The notes: generated from the sequence alone by a model not told the origin. 42,066 bases of DNA from Lachnospiraceae bacterium (GCA_015057635.1 SVEB01000053.1:1-42066), one strand, 5' to 3'; shown: positions 16,320 through 25,960, numbered from the stretch's first letter. Program-made: numbers and translations.

Positions 16320-17231
16320 TTATACTTCCTTTTTTTCGATTGTTCCGATTAAATCTATAATACGTTCTAAATCGTCCATAGAATAATACTCGATTTCAAT
16401 CTTACCTTTATTATTGGCTTTTCTATTGATTTCAACCTTGCTTCCTAAGATTGCAGCCAGTTTCTTTTCAATATCTTTGTAAATAAAAGAATCATCTCTT
16501 GCAGGAGCCTCTGTTGGCTTATCCTGTTTCGTATCTACCGTTTCTTTCTTTACCATCTTCTCAGTATCACGCACACTAAGCTTTTCATCAAATACCTTAG
16601 CGGCCATATTATACTGCTTTTCTGCATCTTTAATAGGAAGAAGTGCTCTGGCATGCCCACCTGTGATCATATCGTCCATCAGCATCTGCTGTACTCTATC
16701 ATCCAGTTTTAATAAACGCATGGCATTCGTAACAGCCACTCGGCTCTTCGCCACCTTTTCTGCCACTTCATCCTGTTTTAAATGGAATTCTTCGATCAGT
16801 CTCTGGTATGCATTCGCTTCTTCAATCGGATTTAAATCCTCTCTCTGAATATTTTCAATCAATGCAATTTCCAGCACTTCCTGCTTATTGTATTCCTTTA
16901 TGATAACCGGGATTTCCTTTACACCGGCAAGTCTTGATGCTCTCCATCTTCGTTCTCCGGCAATGATCTCATATCCCTTTTCTTTTTTCTGTACAATCAA
17001 TGGCTGAATAATGCCATGCTGCTTAATAGAATCTGCTAATTCCTGAAGGGAATCTTCATCAAAATGTTTTCTTGGCTGAGATTTATTTGGCTCAATCTGA
17101 TTAATATTGATTAGGGTTTCACGTGAAACAGCCTCTTCATTCATATTTTTTGTCTTATTAGAACTCTGACTCTGAAATTTCTCTGTAATTAATGAATCAA
17201 GGCCTTTGCCAAGCCCCTTTTTTACTGCCAT
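16320..17231 (-). CDS. parB: Chromosome-partitioning protein ParB (Spo0J)
   Basis: A 303-residue CTP-dependent DNA clamp that loads at parS and spreads. The order is: N-terminal GLGKGLDSLI (the ParA-interacting peptide), CTP-binding region with QPRKHF and GERRWRAS (GERRxR motif), ENIQREDLNPIEEA, a helix-turn-helix (KQDEVAEKVAKSRVAVTNAMRL) that reads parS, and a C-terminal dimer domain. It is 14 bases after the parA stop, in one operon. A 15/16 parS lies inside the gene at 17115, as a parS does within B. subtilis spo0J. Confidence 0.97.
   Translation of the reverse strand: MAVKKGLGKGLDSLITEKFQSQSSNKTKNMNEEAVSRETLININQIEPNKSQPRKHFDEDSLQELADSIKQHGIIQPLIVQKKEKGYEIIAGERRWRASRLAGVKEIPVIIKEYNKQEVLEIALIENIQREDLNPIEEANAYQRLIEEFHLKQDEVAEKVAKSRVAVTNAMRLLKLDDRVQQMLMDDMITGGHARALLPIKDAEKQYNMAAKVFDEKLSVRDTEKMVKKETVDTKQDKPTEAPARDDSFIYKDIEKKLAAILGSKVEINRKANNKGKIEIEYYSMDDLERIIDLIGTIEKKEV
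17115..17130. promoter_or_regulatory. parS site inside parB (15/16)
   Basis: GGTTTCACGTGAAACA differs only at the first base. It encodes VSRET near the ParB N-terminus. Confidence 0.85.
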
Positions 17232-17245
17232 ACTACTCGTCCTTC

Positions 17246-18100
17246 CTATCTTCTATGTGTTAAAAAATTAAAAGATTTTCTCTTTTCACTATCCTCTTTT
17301 TTTTTACCCTTTGTACTTTTACCTGTTGGTTTGAACAGATTATCCTGTCTTAGCACTTCATCTGCCAGTTCCCGATAAGCCTCCGCTCCGGCAGACCTAG
17401 AATCATACATGCTGATTGGCATTCCATGACTCGGTGCCTCTGCTAGTCTTACGCTCCTTGGGATAATCGCGTTATATATGTTTTGTGCTAAATTCTTGCG
17501 TACATTTTCAACCACCTGTAACGATAAATTCGTTCTGGCGTCATACATCGTGAATACAACCCCCTCCATATCTAAACCTGGATTCAGTCTGTCTTTCACT
17601 AAGTTAATTGTATGTATCAGCTGCGAGAGCCCTTCCAACGCATAATACTCACACTGTATTGGAACCAGTATGGAATCTGCTGTCGTCATTGCATTGACTG
17701 TCAGCGTATTCAAAGATGGCGGACAATCAATAATAATATAATCAAACGAATCTTTAACCTTCTCAACCTGATTTTTCAAGATAAATTCCTTATCCTCTAT
17801 TCCAATCAGCTCGATCTCAGCTCCTGCGAGATTCACATCCGATGGCACCACAATCAGGTCATCCACTACACTTTTATACATGCAGTCTTCAATCGTGCAA
17901 CTTCCAATCATCAGCTGATAAACGGTATCTTCTAACTTTGTTTTATCAAGCCCAAGCCCGCTGGTTGTATTTCCCTGTGGATCTGTATCAATAGTAAGAA
18001 CCTTCATTCCTTTTTCCGCCAAACATGCGGCCAAATTAATCGCTGTAGTCGTTTTTCCGACTCCACCCTTTTGATTTGCAATTGCAATCGTTCTTCCCAT
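17246..18100 (-). CDS. parA: Chromosome-partitioning ATPase ParA (Soj)
   Basis: A 284-residue Walker-type ATPase. The deviant Walker A KGGVGKTTT near the N-terminus carries the signature Lys, followed by the DTDPQGN switch and IIDCPPSL motifs. In this family it binds DNA non-specifically as an ATP dimer and moves ParB-parS complexes; Soj also regulates DnaA. The start is placed at MGRTIAIANQ (18100) because AAGG sits nine bases upstream. An ATG nine bases earlier (18109) would abut the ribosome site. The first parS of the array is 160 bases upstream, so ParB could affect parA transcription. Confidence 0.95.
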   Translation of the reverse strand: MGRTIAIANQKGGVGKTTTAINLAACLAEKGMKVLTIDTDPQGNTTSGLGLDKTKLEDTVYQLMIGSCTIEDCMYKSVVDDLIVVPSDVNLAGAEIELIGIEDKEFILKNQVEKVKDSFDYIIIDCPPSLNTLTVNAMTTADSILVPIQCEYYALEGLSQLIHTINLVKDRLNPGLDMEGVVFTMYDARTNLSLQVVENVRKNLAQNIYNAIIPRSVRLAEAPSHGMPISMYDSRSAGAEAYRELADEVLRQDNLFKPTGKSTKGKKKEDSEKRKSFNFLTHRR

Positions 18101-18259
18101 AACAATCATCCTTCGATCTTTATGTTTGATTTATAACTTTTTTCATTATAGCACGCTTTCTTTCAGATATCTATATATAAAACTATTATTTCCGATTATT
18201 TCATTTTCATCTTTCTACTTCAAAATAATGCTATATTTATTCCATTCTTCTATTTAGAA

Positions 18260-18275
18260 TGTTTCACGTGAAACA
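18260..18275. promoter_or_regulatory. parS 1 of array
   Basis: Perfect TGTTTCACGTGAAACA, nearest to parA. Confidence 0.95.
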
Positions 18276-18382
18276 TTTTTAAGCCAGTGTCACCAGTCTC
18301 TCTAACAATTCTTTTTCTTACTTCCTACCTTCCTTTTACCACAGATTCTTCCTCTATCACCATCCTCTCTTCCACTTAAAAA

Positions 18383-18398
18383 TGTTTCACGTGAAACA
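18383..18398. promoter_or_regulatory. parS 2 of array
   Basis: Perfect 16-bp parS, 123 bp after site 1. Confidence 0.95.
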
Positions 18399-18506
18399 TT
18401 TTTGAGCCAGTATCACCACTCTCTCTAACAATCCTTTTTCTCTATTTCCTATCTTCCTTTTACCACAGTTCTTTCCTCTATCACCAGTCTCTCTTCCACT
18501 CGGAAA

Positions 18507-18522
18507 TGTTTCACGTGAAACA
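18507..18522. promoter_or_regulatory. parS 3 of array
   Basis: Perfect 16-bp parS, 124 bp after site 2. Confidence 0.95.
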
Positions 18523-18630
18523 TTTTCAAGCCAGTGTCACCAATCTCTCTAACAATTCTTTTTCTCTATTTTCTATCTTCCTTTGACCACAGTTCTTTCC
18601 TCTATCACCAGTCTCTCTTCCACTCAAGAA

Positions 18631-18646
18631 TGTTTCACGTGAAACA
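18631..18646. promoter_or_regulatory. parS 4 of array
   Basis: Perfect parS. Flanking bases extend the palindrome (CAAGAA before, TTCTTG after). Confidence 0.95.
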
Positions 18647-18754
18647 TTCTTGAGCCAGTGTCACCAGACTCTCTAACAATTCTTTTTCTCTATTTCCTAT
18701 CTTCCTTTGACCACAGTTCTTTCCCCTATCACCAGTCTCTCTTCCACTCAAAAA

Positions 18755-18770
18755 TGTTTCACGTGAAACA
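18755..18770. promoter_or_regulatory. parS 5 of array
   Basis: Perfect parS flanked by A4 and T5, extending the palindrome. Confidence 0.95.
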
Positions 18771-18878
18771 TTTTTAAGCCAGTGTCACCAATCTCTCTAA
18801 CAATTCTTTTTCTCTATTTCCTATCTTTCTTTGACCACAGTTCTTTCCCCTATCACCAGTCTCTCTTCCACTCAAGAA

Positions 18879-18894
18879 TGTTTCACGTGAAACA
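18879..18894. promoter_or_regulatory. parS 6 of array
   Basis: Perfect parS. The repeat unit breaks off just after it. Confidence 0.95.
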
Positions 18895-18960
18895 TTTTCA
18901 TTCCCATCACTCTCTGCATTTTTATCTTTATTCTATCATCCTATCAGTGTAGCAGCATCA

Positions 18961-18990
18961 CAATGCGTTTTTGCTTTATAAAACGCATTG
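18961..18990. repeat. 11-bp perfect hairpin beside the long palindrome
   Basis: CAATGCGTTTT TGCTTTAT AAAACGCATTG. It lies four bases from the 194-bp palindrome and has no T-run, so it is probably part of the same structured element. Confidence 0.65.
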
Positions 18991-18994
18991 TAAT

Positions 18995-19188
18995 GTCCCA
19001 GTAAGAGCCGGTGTTGCGGGGGGCGCTGTGATTCCGAATGTCCGGCTCGAGACGAACAAATAGACCCGATTCTTTGAATAGCAGACAGGGTACCTGTCTG
19101 ATAGTCGAAGAATCGAGCCTATTTGTCCGCTCTCGCGTCCGAACATTGGAATCACAGCGCCCCCCGCAACACCGGCTCTTACTGGGAC
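18995..19188. repeat. 194-bp GC-rich near-perfect palindrome
   Basis: The outer arms 18995-19035 and 19148-19188 are 41-bp perfect complements. The centre CAGACAGG GTA CCTGTCTG (19082-19100) is also perfect. The middle arms match with scattered substitutions and small gaps. It is much richer in G+C than its surroundings. Of five transition mismatches, four (arm C/A or A/C pairs) become G-U in a minus-strand RNA and one favours the plus strand, hinting at a minus-strand transcript. Overlapping short reading frames are by-products of symmetry. Confidence 0.85.
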
Positions 19189-19202
19189 ACCCCCTAAATA
19201 AA

Positions 19203-19231
19203 AAAAGAAATGCTTCCAAAGAAACATTTCT
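19203..19231 (-). terminator. Terminator of the two-component operon
   Basis: AAGAAATG and CATTTCTT pair across a 12-base loop and run into T on the minus strand, just after the response-regulator stop. Confidence 0.7.
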
Positions 19232-19237
19232 TGTAGG

Positions 19238-19885
19238 TTAGAAAAGATCTACGAGGCTGTTTTTGATGGCGTAGACGGCAGCCTGGGTACGGTCGGAAAC
19301 ATCAATTTTCTTGAAAATATTAGAAACATGATTTTTCACTGTCTTTTCACTAATCGAAAGCTTATATGCAATTTCCTTATTAAAAAGCCCTTCCGCTAAT
19401 AGCTTCAGCACTTCAATCTCTCTTTTTGTCAGCGCATCTTCCATGCTCTGTCCATCTGCCTTCTCCAATCTTTCCTTTAAAAGAGGAGTCAGTGCAGGTT
19501 CAATATAAGTCTCCCCTTCATTCACAACACTGATTGCCTTCTTTAATACGGAGGACTCTGAATCCTTTAACACATATCCATTCACTCCGATTTCCACTGC
19601 ACGCAGCAAGTAATCCACCTCGTTATGAATCGTTAACATTAAAACTTTTGTATCATCATTTTTCTGGCGCAGTGCCTCCAAAGCCTGAAGACCGTTCATC
19701 TTTGGCATATTAATATCCAATAAAACGACGTCTGGTCTACATCCTTCCAGTAAGCTTAAAAGCTGAAGTCCATTATCGGCTTCTCCGATTACCTTTATAT
19801 CACCATCAATCTCTAATAGCTGCTTTAGTCCTTCCCTTACCATTAAATGATCATCTGCAATTATTACTCTGATTGGATCACTCAT
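19238..19885 (-). CDS. NarL/FixJ-family response regulator (DegU-like)
   Basis: A 215-residue regulator. The receiver domain has the acidic pair Asp11/Asp12, phospho-acceptor Asp57 ([13 protein letters not shown]), Thr85 and Lys107. The C-terminal LuxR-type helix-turn-helix is [15 protein letters not shown] ... [25 protein letters not shown]. It shares one base with the kinase gene (TAATG), so the two are translationally coupled. It closely resembles DegU in layout, but targets are unknown. Confidence 0.92.
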   Translation of the reverse strand: MSDPIRVIIADDHLMVREGLKQLLEIDGDIKVIGEADNGLQLLSLLEGCRPDVVLLDINMPKMNGLQALEALRQKNDDTKVLMLTIHNEVDYLLRAVEIGVNGYVLKDSESSVLKKAISVVNEGETYIEPALTPLLKERLEKADGQSMEDALTKREIEVLKLLAEGLFNKEIAYKLSISEKTVKNHVSNIFKKIDVSDRTQAAVYAIKNSLVDLF

Positions 19886-20994
19886 TAATTCTCATCCCCC
19901 CTGTTATCATCGTATGGTACCGTTATGTATATTTGGGTTCCTTTGTTTATTTCTGATTTTATCTCAATTGTTCCTGAAAGTAGGCAAACACGTTCTTTCA
20001 TAATCGATAATCCAAAGCCATGATACTCGCCTTCTGTATATACTGCATCTTCTATCTTAAAACCAATACCATCATCTTTAATTGTTAGTCTGATCTGATT
20101 CTTCTCATAGCATATTTGAACCCATAACGTAGATGCCTCTGCGTACTTTATCATATTATTACATGCTTCCTGTATAATCCGGTATAAGGTAAGTGTAATT
20201 ACATTCGGAACATTTTTTTCCTGTTCCTTCCCCTTAACATCAAATAGAAGCTGCAACTTCTGATTTTGTTTGATTTTCTCAAAGTATTGATTGACGGTTG
20301 CTACAAGTCCAATATCATTAATTGTCATTGGCCTTAAATCATATATAATCTCACGCATACCATTGATGGTCGTCTTTACAGTCTCGGTCATTGTCATCAG
20401 TTCCAGTCTGGCCCGGATTGGATCAATATCCATTAATTTAATACACAATTCAATCTTATGAATCAAACTTGCTAAATTCTGAACAGTGGAATCATGCAGG
20501 TCGCCTGCAATTCTCTTACGTTCGATCTCCTGGGTATGCAAAATCTTCTTCCCCAGTTTTTCTGTACTTCCAAGCTTGATCAAGGAACTATTCTGTAAAT
20601 TGTCCTCCGAATAAATCTTCTCATACTGCTCTAATCGAAGTGTACATTCATATAGATTTCTCAGCCTGTCCTGCTCTTTTTTAAGACTTTTATTCTGACT
20701 CGTTACTTCATCTAATTTATCTTTTAAATGCTCTAACTCACTCATCAGTTTTTTTTGCTTATCACTGTCATCTTTTGATTGGTATGGAGAAAATAACCCC
20801 TTCTGACTTTCTTTCTCTGCAAGATGATTCTCTAATTCCACCCTGAGCTGCTCTACTTGTTTTATGAGAATGGACTGTTTTTTTTCTGATTCGTCCATCT
20901 TTGATTTCAAGTTTTCCCTCATCTCACCTATATATGAAAGTGCATCCTCTAATCTCTCATTCCATCGTTCACCTTCATCACTAATATGTTCCAT
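19885..20994 (-). CDS. Soluble DegS-like sensor histidine kinase
   Basis: A 369-residue kinase without membrane segments. The first 125 residues are mostly charged coiled coil, as in DegS. A HisKA_3 dimerisation domain with [13 protein letters not shown] follows (phospho-acceptor His167), then a HATPase domain with EACNN (N-box, about 276-280), DDGIGF (about 307-312) and [11 protein letters not shown] (about 326-336). All phosphotransfer motifs look intact, so it likely phosphorylates the regulator encoded next. The input signal is cytosolic and unknown. Confidence 0.92.
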   Translation of the reverse strand: MEHISDEGERWNERLEDALSYIGEMRENLKSKMDESEKKQSILIKQVEQLRVELENHLAEKESQKGLFSPYQSKDDSDKQKKLMSELEHLKDKLDEVTSQNKSLKKEQDRLRNLYECTLRLEQYEKIYSEDNLQNSSLIKLGSTEKLGKKILHTQEIERKRIAGDLHDSTVQNLASLIHKIELCIKLMDIDPIRARLELMTMTETVKTTINGMREIIYDLRPMTINDIGLVATVNQYFEKIKQNQKLQLLFDVKGKEQEKNVPNVITLTLYRIIQEACNNMIKYAEASTLWVQICYEKNQIRLTIKDDGIGFKIEDAVYTEGEYHGFGLSIMKERVCLLSGTIEIKSEINKGTQIYITVPYDDNRGDEN

Positions 20995-21123
20995 AAAGAT
21001 AACACTCCATAGTAAGTTAATTCATTCTTCATACTGAAATATAATATTTCAAAGTTTTACCGATATACCTATCATATAACAATTTTATATATTTTAAAAG
21101 TAGAAAATACCAATTATTTGTTG

Positions 21124-21555
21124 TTATTTTTGATGACAAGGTGCTATAAAATCCTGTTTTTCGATCACATATCCATCTTGCATCTGATGAAATCCTGTCT
21201 TCTTAAAAAAACCATCTGATTCACCTTTCGGAGATACATAGATACGACTAATTCCTTTTTGAAATGCATTAGCAAGAAGCATTCGAAGCGTCATGTCTCC
21301 ATACTTTAGGCCACGATTTTCTGCTCTTACCGCAATCTGCGTAATGCGTGCCTCATCATCCCCTTCAAACGCCATACTGCCTGCCGCAACGGCCTTATCT
21401 TTCTCATAGACCACTGCATAAACAATATTCTCGTCCGACATGGAACTCTCTGCTCTATGCATAGCATCAGGCATATTCTTATACACCTCTTCAAAGATCC
21501 GCTTAATGTCCGTTAATTCCTCATCTGAATTTTTCAGTACTCCATATATGTACAT
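21124..21555 (-). CDS. GNAT family N-acetyltransferase
   Basis: A 143-residue single-domain acetyltransferase. The central strand and helix carry motif A (ARITQIAVRAENRGLKYG followed by DMTLRMLLANA), which holds the acetyl-CoA pyrophosphate, and a late GFFKKTGFHQM segment is typical of motif B. The substrate is unknown. The start has AAAGGAGG upstream. It lies alone between the two-component genes and rsmG. Confidence 0.82.
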   Translation of the reverse strand: MYIYGVLKNSDEELTDIKRIFEEVYKNMPDAMHRAESSMSDENIVYAVVYEKDKAVAAGSMAFEGDDEARITQIAVRAENRGLKYGDMTLRMLLANAFQKGISRIYVSPKGESDGFFKKTGFHQMQDGYVIEKQDFIAPCHQK

Positions 21556-21660
21556 CGGCTTTCCTCCTTTTTAATATTAGTTTTCTTCTTGAAATTTTAA
21601 ATAAATTTTCTTTTTTTTCTGCTTATTCTGTCTTTTTTGCATTTTTTTAATATAAGACAA

Positions 21661-21717
21661 AAATCTTCGCATCTAGCCATTCTATTGATGTCAATATCAT
21701 GCTGTCTGCGAAGATTT
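21661..21717 (-). terminator. Terminator after rsmG
   Basis: AAATCTTCGCA and TGCGAAGATTT, with GCTA/AGC extensions, close a stem that runs into TTTTTG on the minus strand. Confidence 0.75.
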
Positions 21718-21728
21718 CTGCTCTTATC

Positions 21729-22460
21729 TTATTTTGTTTTTTTCATCAAGGGCGCTTTTAATGGCTTTCCGCCCGCTCTAGGATAACATGGCATTGTTTT
21801 CTTTACTTTCTCAATTACCACCAGAGTACGTTCCATATCAGACCCTGGGAGGGAAAAACTTACGGTATCCATTACCTTGCCTCCAAGAACTTCAATGCCG
21901 TAAATAGATTCCTCTAGTTCCTCTTCCACTTTTCCAGACTTATACGGAATGAACTTTCCGCCGCATTTTACAAATGGAAGGCAGAACTCTGCTAAAGAAC
22001 TCAGTCTTGCTACTGCTCTTGATACACATAGATCAAACTGTTCACGATACTCTTCTCTTCTTCCGGCTTCTTCAGCTCTTCCATGAATCGCTGTGATACC
22101 AGTCAGCCCCAGTTTATCAATTACTTCATTTAAGAACTTGATTCTCTTATTTAAAGAATCCATTAACACAACTTCTAATTCAGGAAATGCGATCTTTAGC
22201 GGAATACCAGGGAATCCGGCTCCTGTCCCAAGATCTAACACCTTCTTCTTTCCGTCTAATGGAAGTGCTTTTACTAATGCTAAACTGTCTAAGAAATGCT
22301 TCATTAATACTTCTTCATATTCCGTAATGGCAGTCAAATTCATAAAGGAATTCCATTCAATTAGAAGGTCATAATACTGTTCAAGCTGCTCAAACTGAGC
22401 CTCCTTAAGTTCAATGTTAAGATCTTCAAGTCCTTTTCTTAATATCGTATTATCTCTCAT
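21729..22460 (-). CDS. rsmG: 16S rRNA m7G527 methyltransferase RsmG
   Basis: A 243-residue SAM-dependent methyltransferase (GidB) that modifies G527 of 16S rRNA; in other bacteria its loss gives low-level streptomycin resistance. Visible motifs are LIEWNSFMNLTAI, LDLGTGAGFPGIPLKI (SAM loop), VVLMDSLNKRIKFLNEV and CVSRAVARLSSL. It follows mnmG by 12 bases, the usual gene order, and ends the operon at a terminator. Confidence 0.97.
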   Translation of the reverse strand: MRDNTILRKGLEDLNIELKEAQFEQLEQYYDLLIEWNSFMNLTAITEYEEVLMKHFLDSLALVKALPLDGKKKVLDLGTGAGFPGIPLKIAFPELEVVLMDSLNKRIKFLNEVIDKLGLTGITAIHGRAEEAGRREEYREQFDLCVSRAVARLSSLAEFCLPFVKCGGKFIPYKSGKVEEELEESIYGIEVLGGKVMDTVSFSLPGSDMERTLVVIEKVKKTMPCYPRAGGKPLKAPLMKKTK

Positions 22461-22472
22461 AGGGTCCTCTTC

Positions 22473-24353
22473 TTACTTTCTTCTTTGCTGTTCTAAGTAT
22501 ACCAGAATTACCGAAATATCCGCTGGAGATACACCGGAGATACGGGATGCCTGCCCAACGGAGATTGGCTTGATCTGTTTTAGCTTCTGTCTTGCCTCAA
22601 TACGAAGGGATGGAATATCATCGTAATCAATGGTATCCGGAATTTTCTTGCCTTCTAACTTCTTAAACTGCTCTACCTGATGCATCTGACGCTTAATATA
22701 GCCTTCATATTTGATATTTATATCTACCTGCTCAATTACATCAGCCGGAAGTTCTACCCTTTCCTTATCAAGAGGTGCGATCATATCATAATTTAACTCC
22801 GGTCTGCGGATCAGTTCCGCTAATGTGATTCCGGTCTTTAAGGTAGTTGTTCCTAAGGATTCTAAGATTTCCTGTACTTCCTTTGAGCCTCCTAAAGGAG
22901 TCTTTTCTAAACGTTCGGTCTCTTCTTTGATCATCTGTTCTTTCTGTAACAGCTTCTCATAACGTTCTTCTCCGATTAATCCCACACGATGGCCGATTTT
23001 TGTTAATCTTAAATCCGCATTATCCTGTCTTAAGATCAGACGGTATTCCGCTCTGGAAGTCATCATACGGTATGGCTCATGTGTTTCCTTTGTTACTAAG
23101 TCATCGATCAGAACGCCGATATAAGCCTCAGAACGGTCTAAGATAACCGGTTCCTTATCAAGCAGTTTCATAGCTGCATTAATGCCGGCAATCAATCCCT
23201 GAGCAGCTGCTTCTTCATATCCGGAGCTTCCGTTAAACTGTCCGCCGCTGAATAAACCGCTTATCTTCTTAAACTCAAGTGTTGGTTTTAACTGCATTGG
23301 GTTGATGCAGTCGTATTCAATCGCATATGCATTTCTTGTAATCTTCGCATTTTCAAGACCTGGCACGGAACGATACATCGCATACTGCACATCTTCCGGA
23401 AGGGAACTTGACATACCGGAGATATACATTTCATTTGTATAATTACCTTCTGGCTCGATGAATACCTGATGACGGTCCTTATCCGCGAATTTTACAACCT
23501 TATCTTCAATGGATGGACAGTATCTTGGTCCGGTTCCTTTAATGCTTCCTGAAAATAAAGGAGAACGGTGGATATTCTCACGAATAATCTCATGTGTCTT
23601 CGGATTTGTATAAGTCAGCCAGCAGGATACCTGATCCTTCTTAATATCTTCCGGCTTATTTGTAAAGGAAAATGGAACTACTTCCTCATCTCCGAACTGT
23701 TCCTCCATCTTGCTAAAATCAATAGAACGCTTATCAATTCTCGCCGGTGTACCGGTTTTAAAGCGATACATCTCAATTCCAAGGTCCACTAACGACTGTG
23801 TCAGGTAGTTTGCAGATGGAAGTCCGTTTGGTCCTGTATAATGGCTTACCTCACCATAGATACATCTTGCATTTAAATAAACACCGGTACATAATACAAC
23901 CGCTTTACATGGATACACGCCGCCGGAATAAATCTCAACACCGGTAACCTGATCCCCCTCAGTCAAAATCTTGGTAACTTCCGCCTGCTTGATGGTCAGA
24001 TTTTCTGTATTTTCTACAACCTGACGCATCGCATGGCTGTAATCCTGCTTATCCGCCTGAGCACGAAGAGAGTGTACGGCTGGTCCTTTCGAACGATTTA
24101 ACATCTTAGACTGAATATAAGTCTTATCGATATTCTTACCCATTTCACCGCCGAGCGCATCAATTTCTTTTACAAGATGGCCCTTTGATGTTCCCCCGAT
24201 ATTCGGATTACATGGCATTAATGCGATATTATCCATACTTACGGTAAACATAACGGTATTTAAACCTAATCTTGCACAGGCAAGTGCTGCTTCACATCCA
24301 GCATGACCCGCGCCTACTACTGCAACATCATAACTTTCATAAACATAAGACAT
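22473..24353 (-). CDS. mnmG: tRNA uridine-5-carboxymethylaminomethyl enzyme MnmG
   Basis: A 626-residue FAD enzyme (GidA) that with MnmE modifies U34 of tRNAs reading NNA/NNG codons. The N-terminal FAD motif is [12 protein letters not shown], followed by [32 protein letters not shown] and, later, the [21 protein letters not shown] region. The C-terminal helical domain ends [18 protein letters not shown]. Full length. It is 90 bases downstream of mnmE; that gap has a small GCCACCTAGTGGC palindrome but no terminator run. Confidence 0.98.
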   Translation of the reverse strand: MSYVYESYDVAVVGAGHAGCEAALACARLGLNTVMFTVSMDNIALMPCNPNIGGTSKGHLVKEIDALGGEMGKNIDKTYIQSKMLNRSKGPAVHSLRAQADKQDYSHAMRQVVENTENLTIKQAEVTKILTEGDQVTGVEIYSGGVYPCKAVVLCTGVYLNARCIYGEVSHYTGPNGLPSANYLTQSLVDLGIEMYRFKTGTPARIDKRSIDFSKMEEQFGDEEVVPFSFTNKPEDIKKDQVSCWLTYTNPKTHEIIRENIHRSPLFSGSIKGTGPRYCPSIEDKVVKFADKDRHQVFIEPEGNYTNEMYISGMSSSLPEDVQYAMYRSVPGLENAKITRNAYAIEYDCINPMQLKPTLEFKKISGLFSGGQFNGSSGYEEAAAQGLIAGINAAMKLLDKEPVILDRSEAYIGVLIDDLVTKETHEPYRMMTSRAEYRLILRQDNADLRLTKIGHRVGLIGEERYEKLLQKEQMIKEETERLEKTPLGGSKEVQEILESLGTTTLKTGITLAELIRRPELNYDMIAPLDKERVELPADVIEQVDINIKYEGYIKRQMHQVEQFKKLEGKKIPDTIDYDDIPSLRIEARQKLKQIKPISVGQASRISGVSPADISVILVYLEQQRRK

Positions 24354-24443
24354 TTTTTCTTATCCTCTTTTCTAATCCCCCTTCTCCCATTTGAGGAGCT
24401 GCCACCTAGTGGCCAAGGGAGTTCCTTCTATCACGATTCTCGT

Positions 24444-25817
24444 TTATTTCCCCATACAGAACTCTTTAAATATGGTATTGACTAAATCTTCATCTACCGA
24501 TTCCCCAATAATGGTTCCAAGAACCTCATAACTATTCATTAAGTCAATCGAATAGAAATCCTCCGGCATTCCCATCATAATGCTTTCACTCACCTGTTCT
24601 AAGCTTTTAATTGCCTCCGCAAGTGCTGCTTTGTGACGGATGCTTGTAATATATATTTCATCATTGAATGCAATATCCCCTTTAAAGAACATGGATGTGA
24701 TGACCTTTTCCATGGTCTCAATTCCGGTATTTTCTTTTGCAGAAATTCGAATGACTTCTTTCTTGGTTAGCTCTTTAATAGTAACATCATCAATGACAGA
24801 TGTTAAGTCGGATTTATTTAGCAGAACAATGGCTTTTTTATCCTGAATGAACTCAATTATTCCATAATCATTATCATCAAGAGGTACGGATGCATCTACC
24901 ACATATATGATAAGATCGGCTTCCGACGCGGTTTTCTTCGCTTTTTCCACACCGATTTTTTCTACTACATCTTCCGTTTGACGAATCCCGGCAGTATCAA
25001 TCACATTTAAAGAAATTCCATTTAATTGAATGGTTTCCTCTAATGTATCACGGGTAGTCCCTGCGATATCCGTTACAATCGCGCGGTCCTCTCCGACTAA
25101 CAGATTCATAAGGGATGATTTCCCTGCATTCGGCTTTCCTAAAATAACAGTCTGAATGCCTTCTTTTATCATTCTTCCATTGTCTGCAGACTCTAAAAGA
25201 TGATTTAAAGATTTTAAGTTTGTACTTACATTAGCGCTTAATTTTTCATTAAAGCCTTCTAAGCTGATATGCTCCGGATCATCAAGAGCAGCCTCAATAA
25301 ATGCTACGTCAAGCAGTACATTATTTCTGATATCTTTGATTTTTGTCAATACGTTCCCTCTTAACTGTCTCATGGAGTTCTTCAGGGATAACTCGTTCTT
25401 CGCATGGATGATATCAATGACTGCCTCTGCCTGGGATAGATCAATTCGGCCATTTAAAAAGGCTCTCTTTGTAAATTCTCCTGGTTCTGCTGGTCTTGCT
25501 CCGTGACGTATTACAGTTTCTAATACCTTCTTTGTCACAATGATACCGCCATGACAGTCGATTTCCACGCTGTCTTCCATTGTATAGCTTCTTGGGGCCT
25601 TCATCACTAGAAGCATGACTTCATCTATTACATTTCCATCATCCACGATATGTCCATAGTGTACGGTATGGCTCTCCATATCGGATACTTTTTTTCCGGA
25701 CTTTGTTTTAAATATTTGATCTGCAATTGCAATCGAATCTTTTCCGCTGATTCGGATAATGCCGATTCCCGCATTGCTTAGTGCGGTTGCAATCGCAGCT
25801 ATGGTATCTGATTTCAT
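24444..25817 (-). CDS. mnmE: tRNA modification GTPase MnmE
   Basis: A 457-residue GTPase partner of MnmG. It has an N-terminal folate-binding domain, a helical domain and an inserted G domain (GKPNAGKSSL G1, DIAGTTRD G2, DTAGIR G3, NKSD G4). The C-terminal CMGK fits the family CxGK with the catalytic Cys. The start is set at MKSDTIAAIAT (25817), with GAGGAG six bases upstream. An ATG 18 bases earlier (25835) includes that site and is rejected. Confidence 0.97.
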   Translation of the reverse strand: MKSDTIAAIATALSNAGIGIIRISGKDSIAIADQIFKTKSGKKVSDMESHTVHYGHIVDDGNVIDEVMLLVMKAPRSYTMEDSVEIDCHGGIIVTKKVLETVIRHGARPAEPGEFTKRAFLNGRIDLSQAEAVIDIIHAKNELSLKNSMRQLRGNVLTKIKDIRNNVLLDVAFIEAALDDPEHISLEGFNEKLSANVSTNLKSLNHLLESADNGRMIKEGIQTVILGKPNAGKSSLMNLLVGEDRAIVTDIAGTTRDTLEETIQLNGISLNVIDTAGIRQTEDVVEKIGVEKAKKTASEADLIIYVVDASVPLDDNDYGIIEFIQDKKAIVLLNKSDLTSVIDDVTIKELTKKEVIRISAKENTGIETMEKVITSMFFKGDIAFNDEIYITSIRHKAALAEAIKSLEQVSESIMMGMPEDFYSIDLMNSYEVLGTIIGESVDEDLVNTIFKEFCMGK

Positions 25818-25960
25818 GAATAACTCCTCTGGCAATCTGCCTTCTCTTTCTTGCTGTCCTGCGCTATCTCTTCTCCAGTTTTGGTATTCTGCAGCGCTTC
25901 TTATTATAAATGGACAGAATTTGTTATTTTACTGCACTAATTAGCATTATAATGAGAATA

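Larger units (their letters stand above)
18255..18900. repeat. Tandem array of six 124-bp units each carrying parS
   Basis: Six perfect parS start at 18260, 18383, 18507, 18631, 18755 and 18879, spaced 123, 124, 124, 124 and 124 bp. The spacers (107-108 bp) are near-identical, pyrimidine-rich on the plus strand, and each holds two copies of a TCACCAGTCTCTCT-like motif. No coding frame runs through. It lies between parA and a two-component system. The first spacer is the most diverged, as expected of an array that grew by unequal exchange (inference). Confidence 0.95.

Noticed and set aside
18255..18900. CRISPR array
   Set aside because: The repeated part includes the spacers, which are nearly identical, and the 16-bp palindrome is parS; there are no variable spacers and no cas genes.
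18944..19227. Overlapping open frames of 60-90 codons on both strands across the long palindrome
   Set aside because: They arise from the symmetric GC-rich sequence, are mirror images of each other, lack ribosome sites and resemble no protein.
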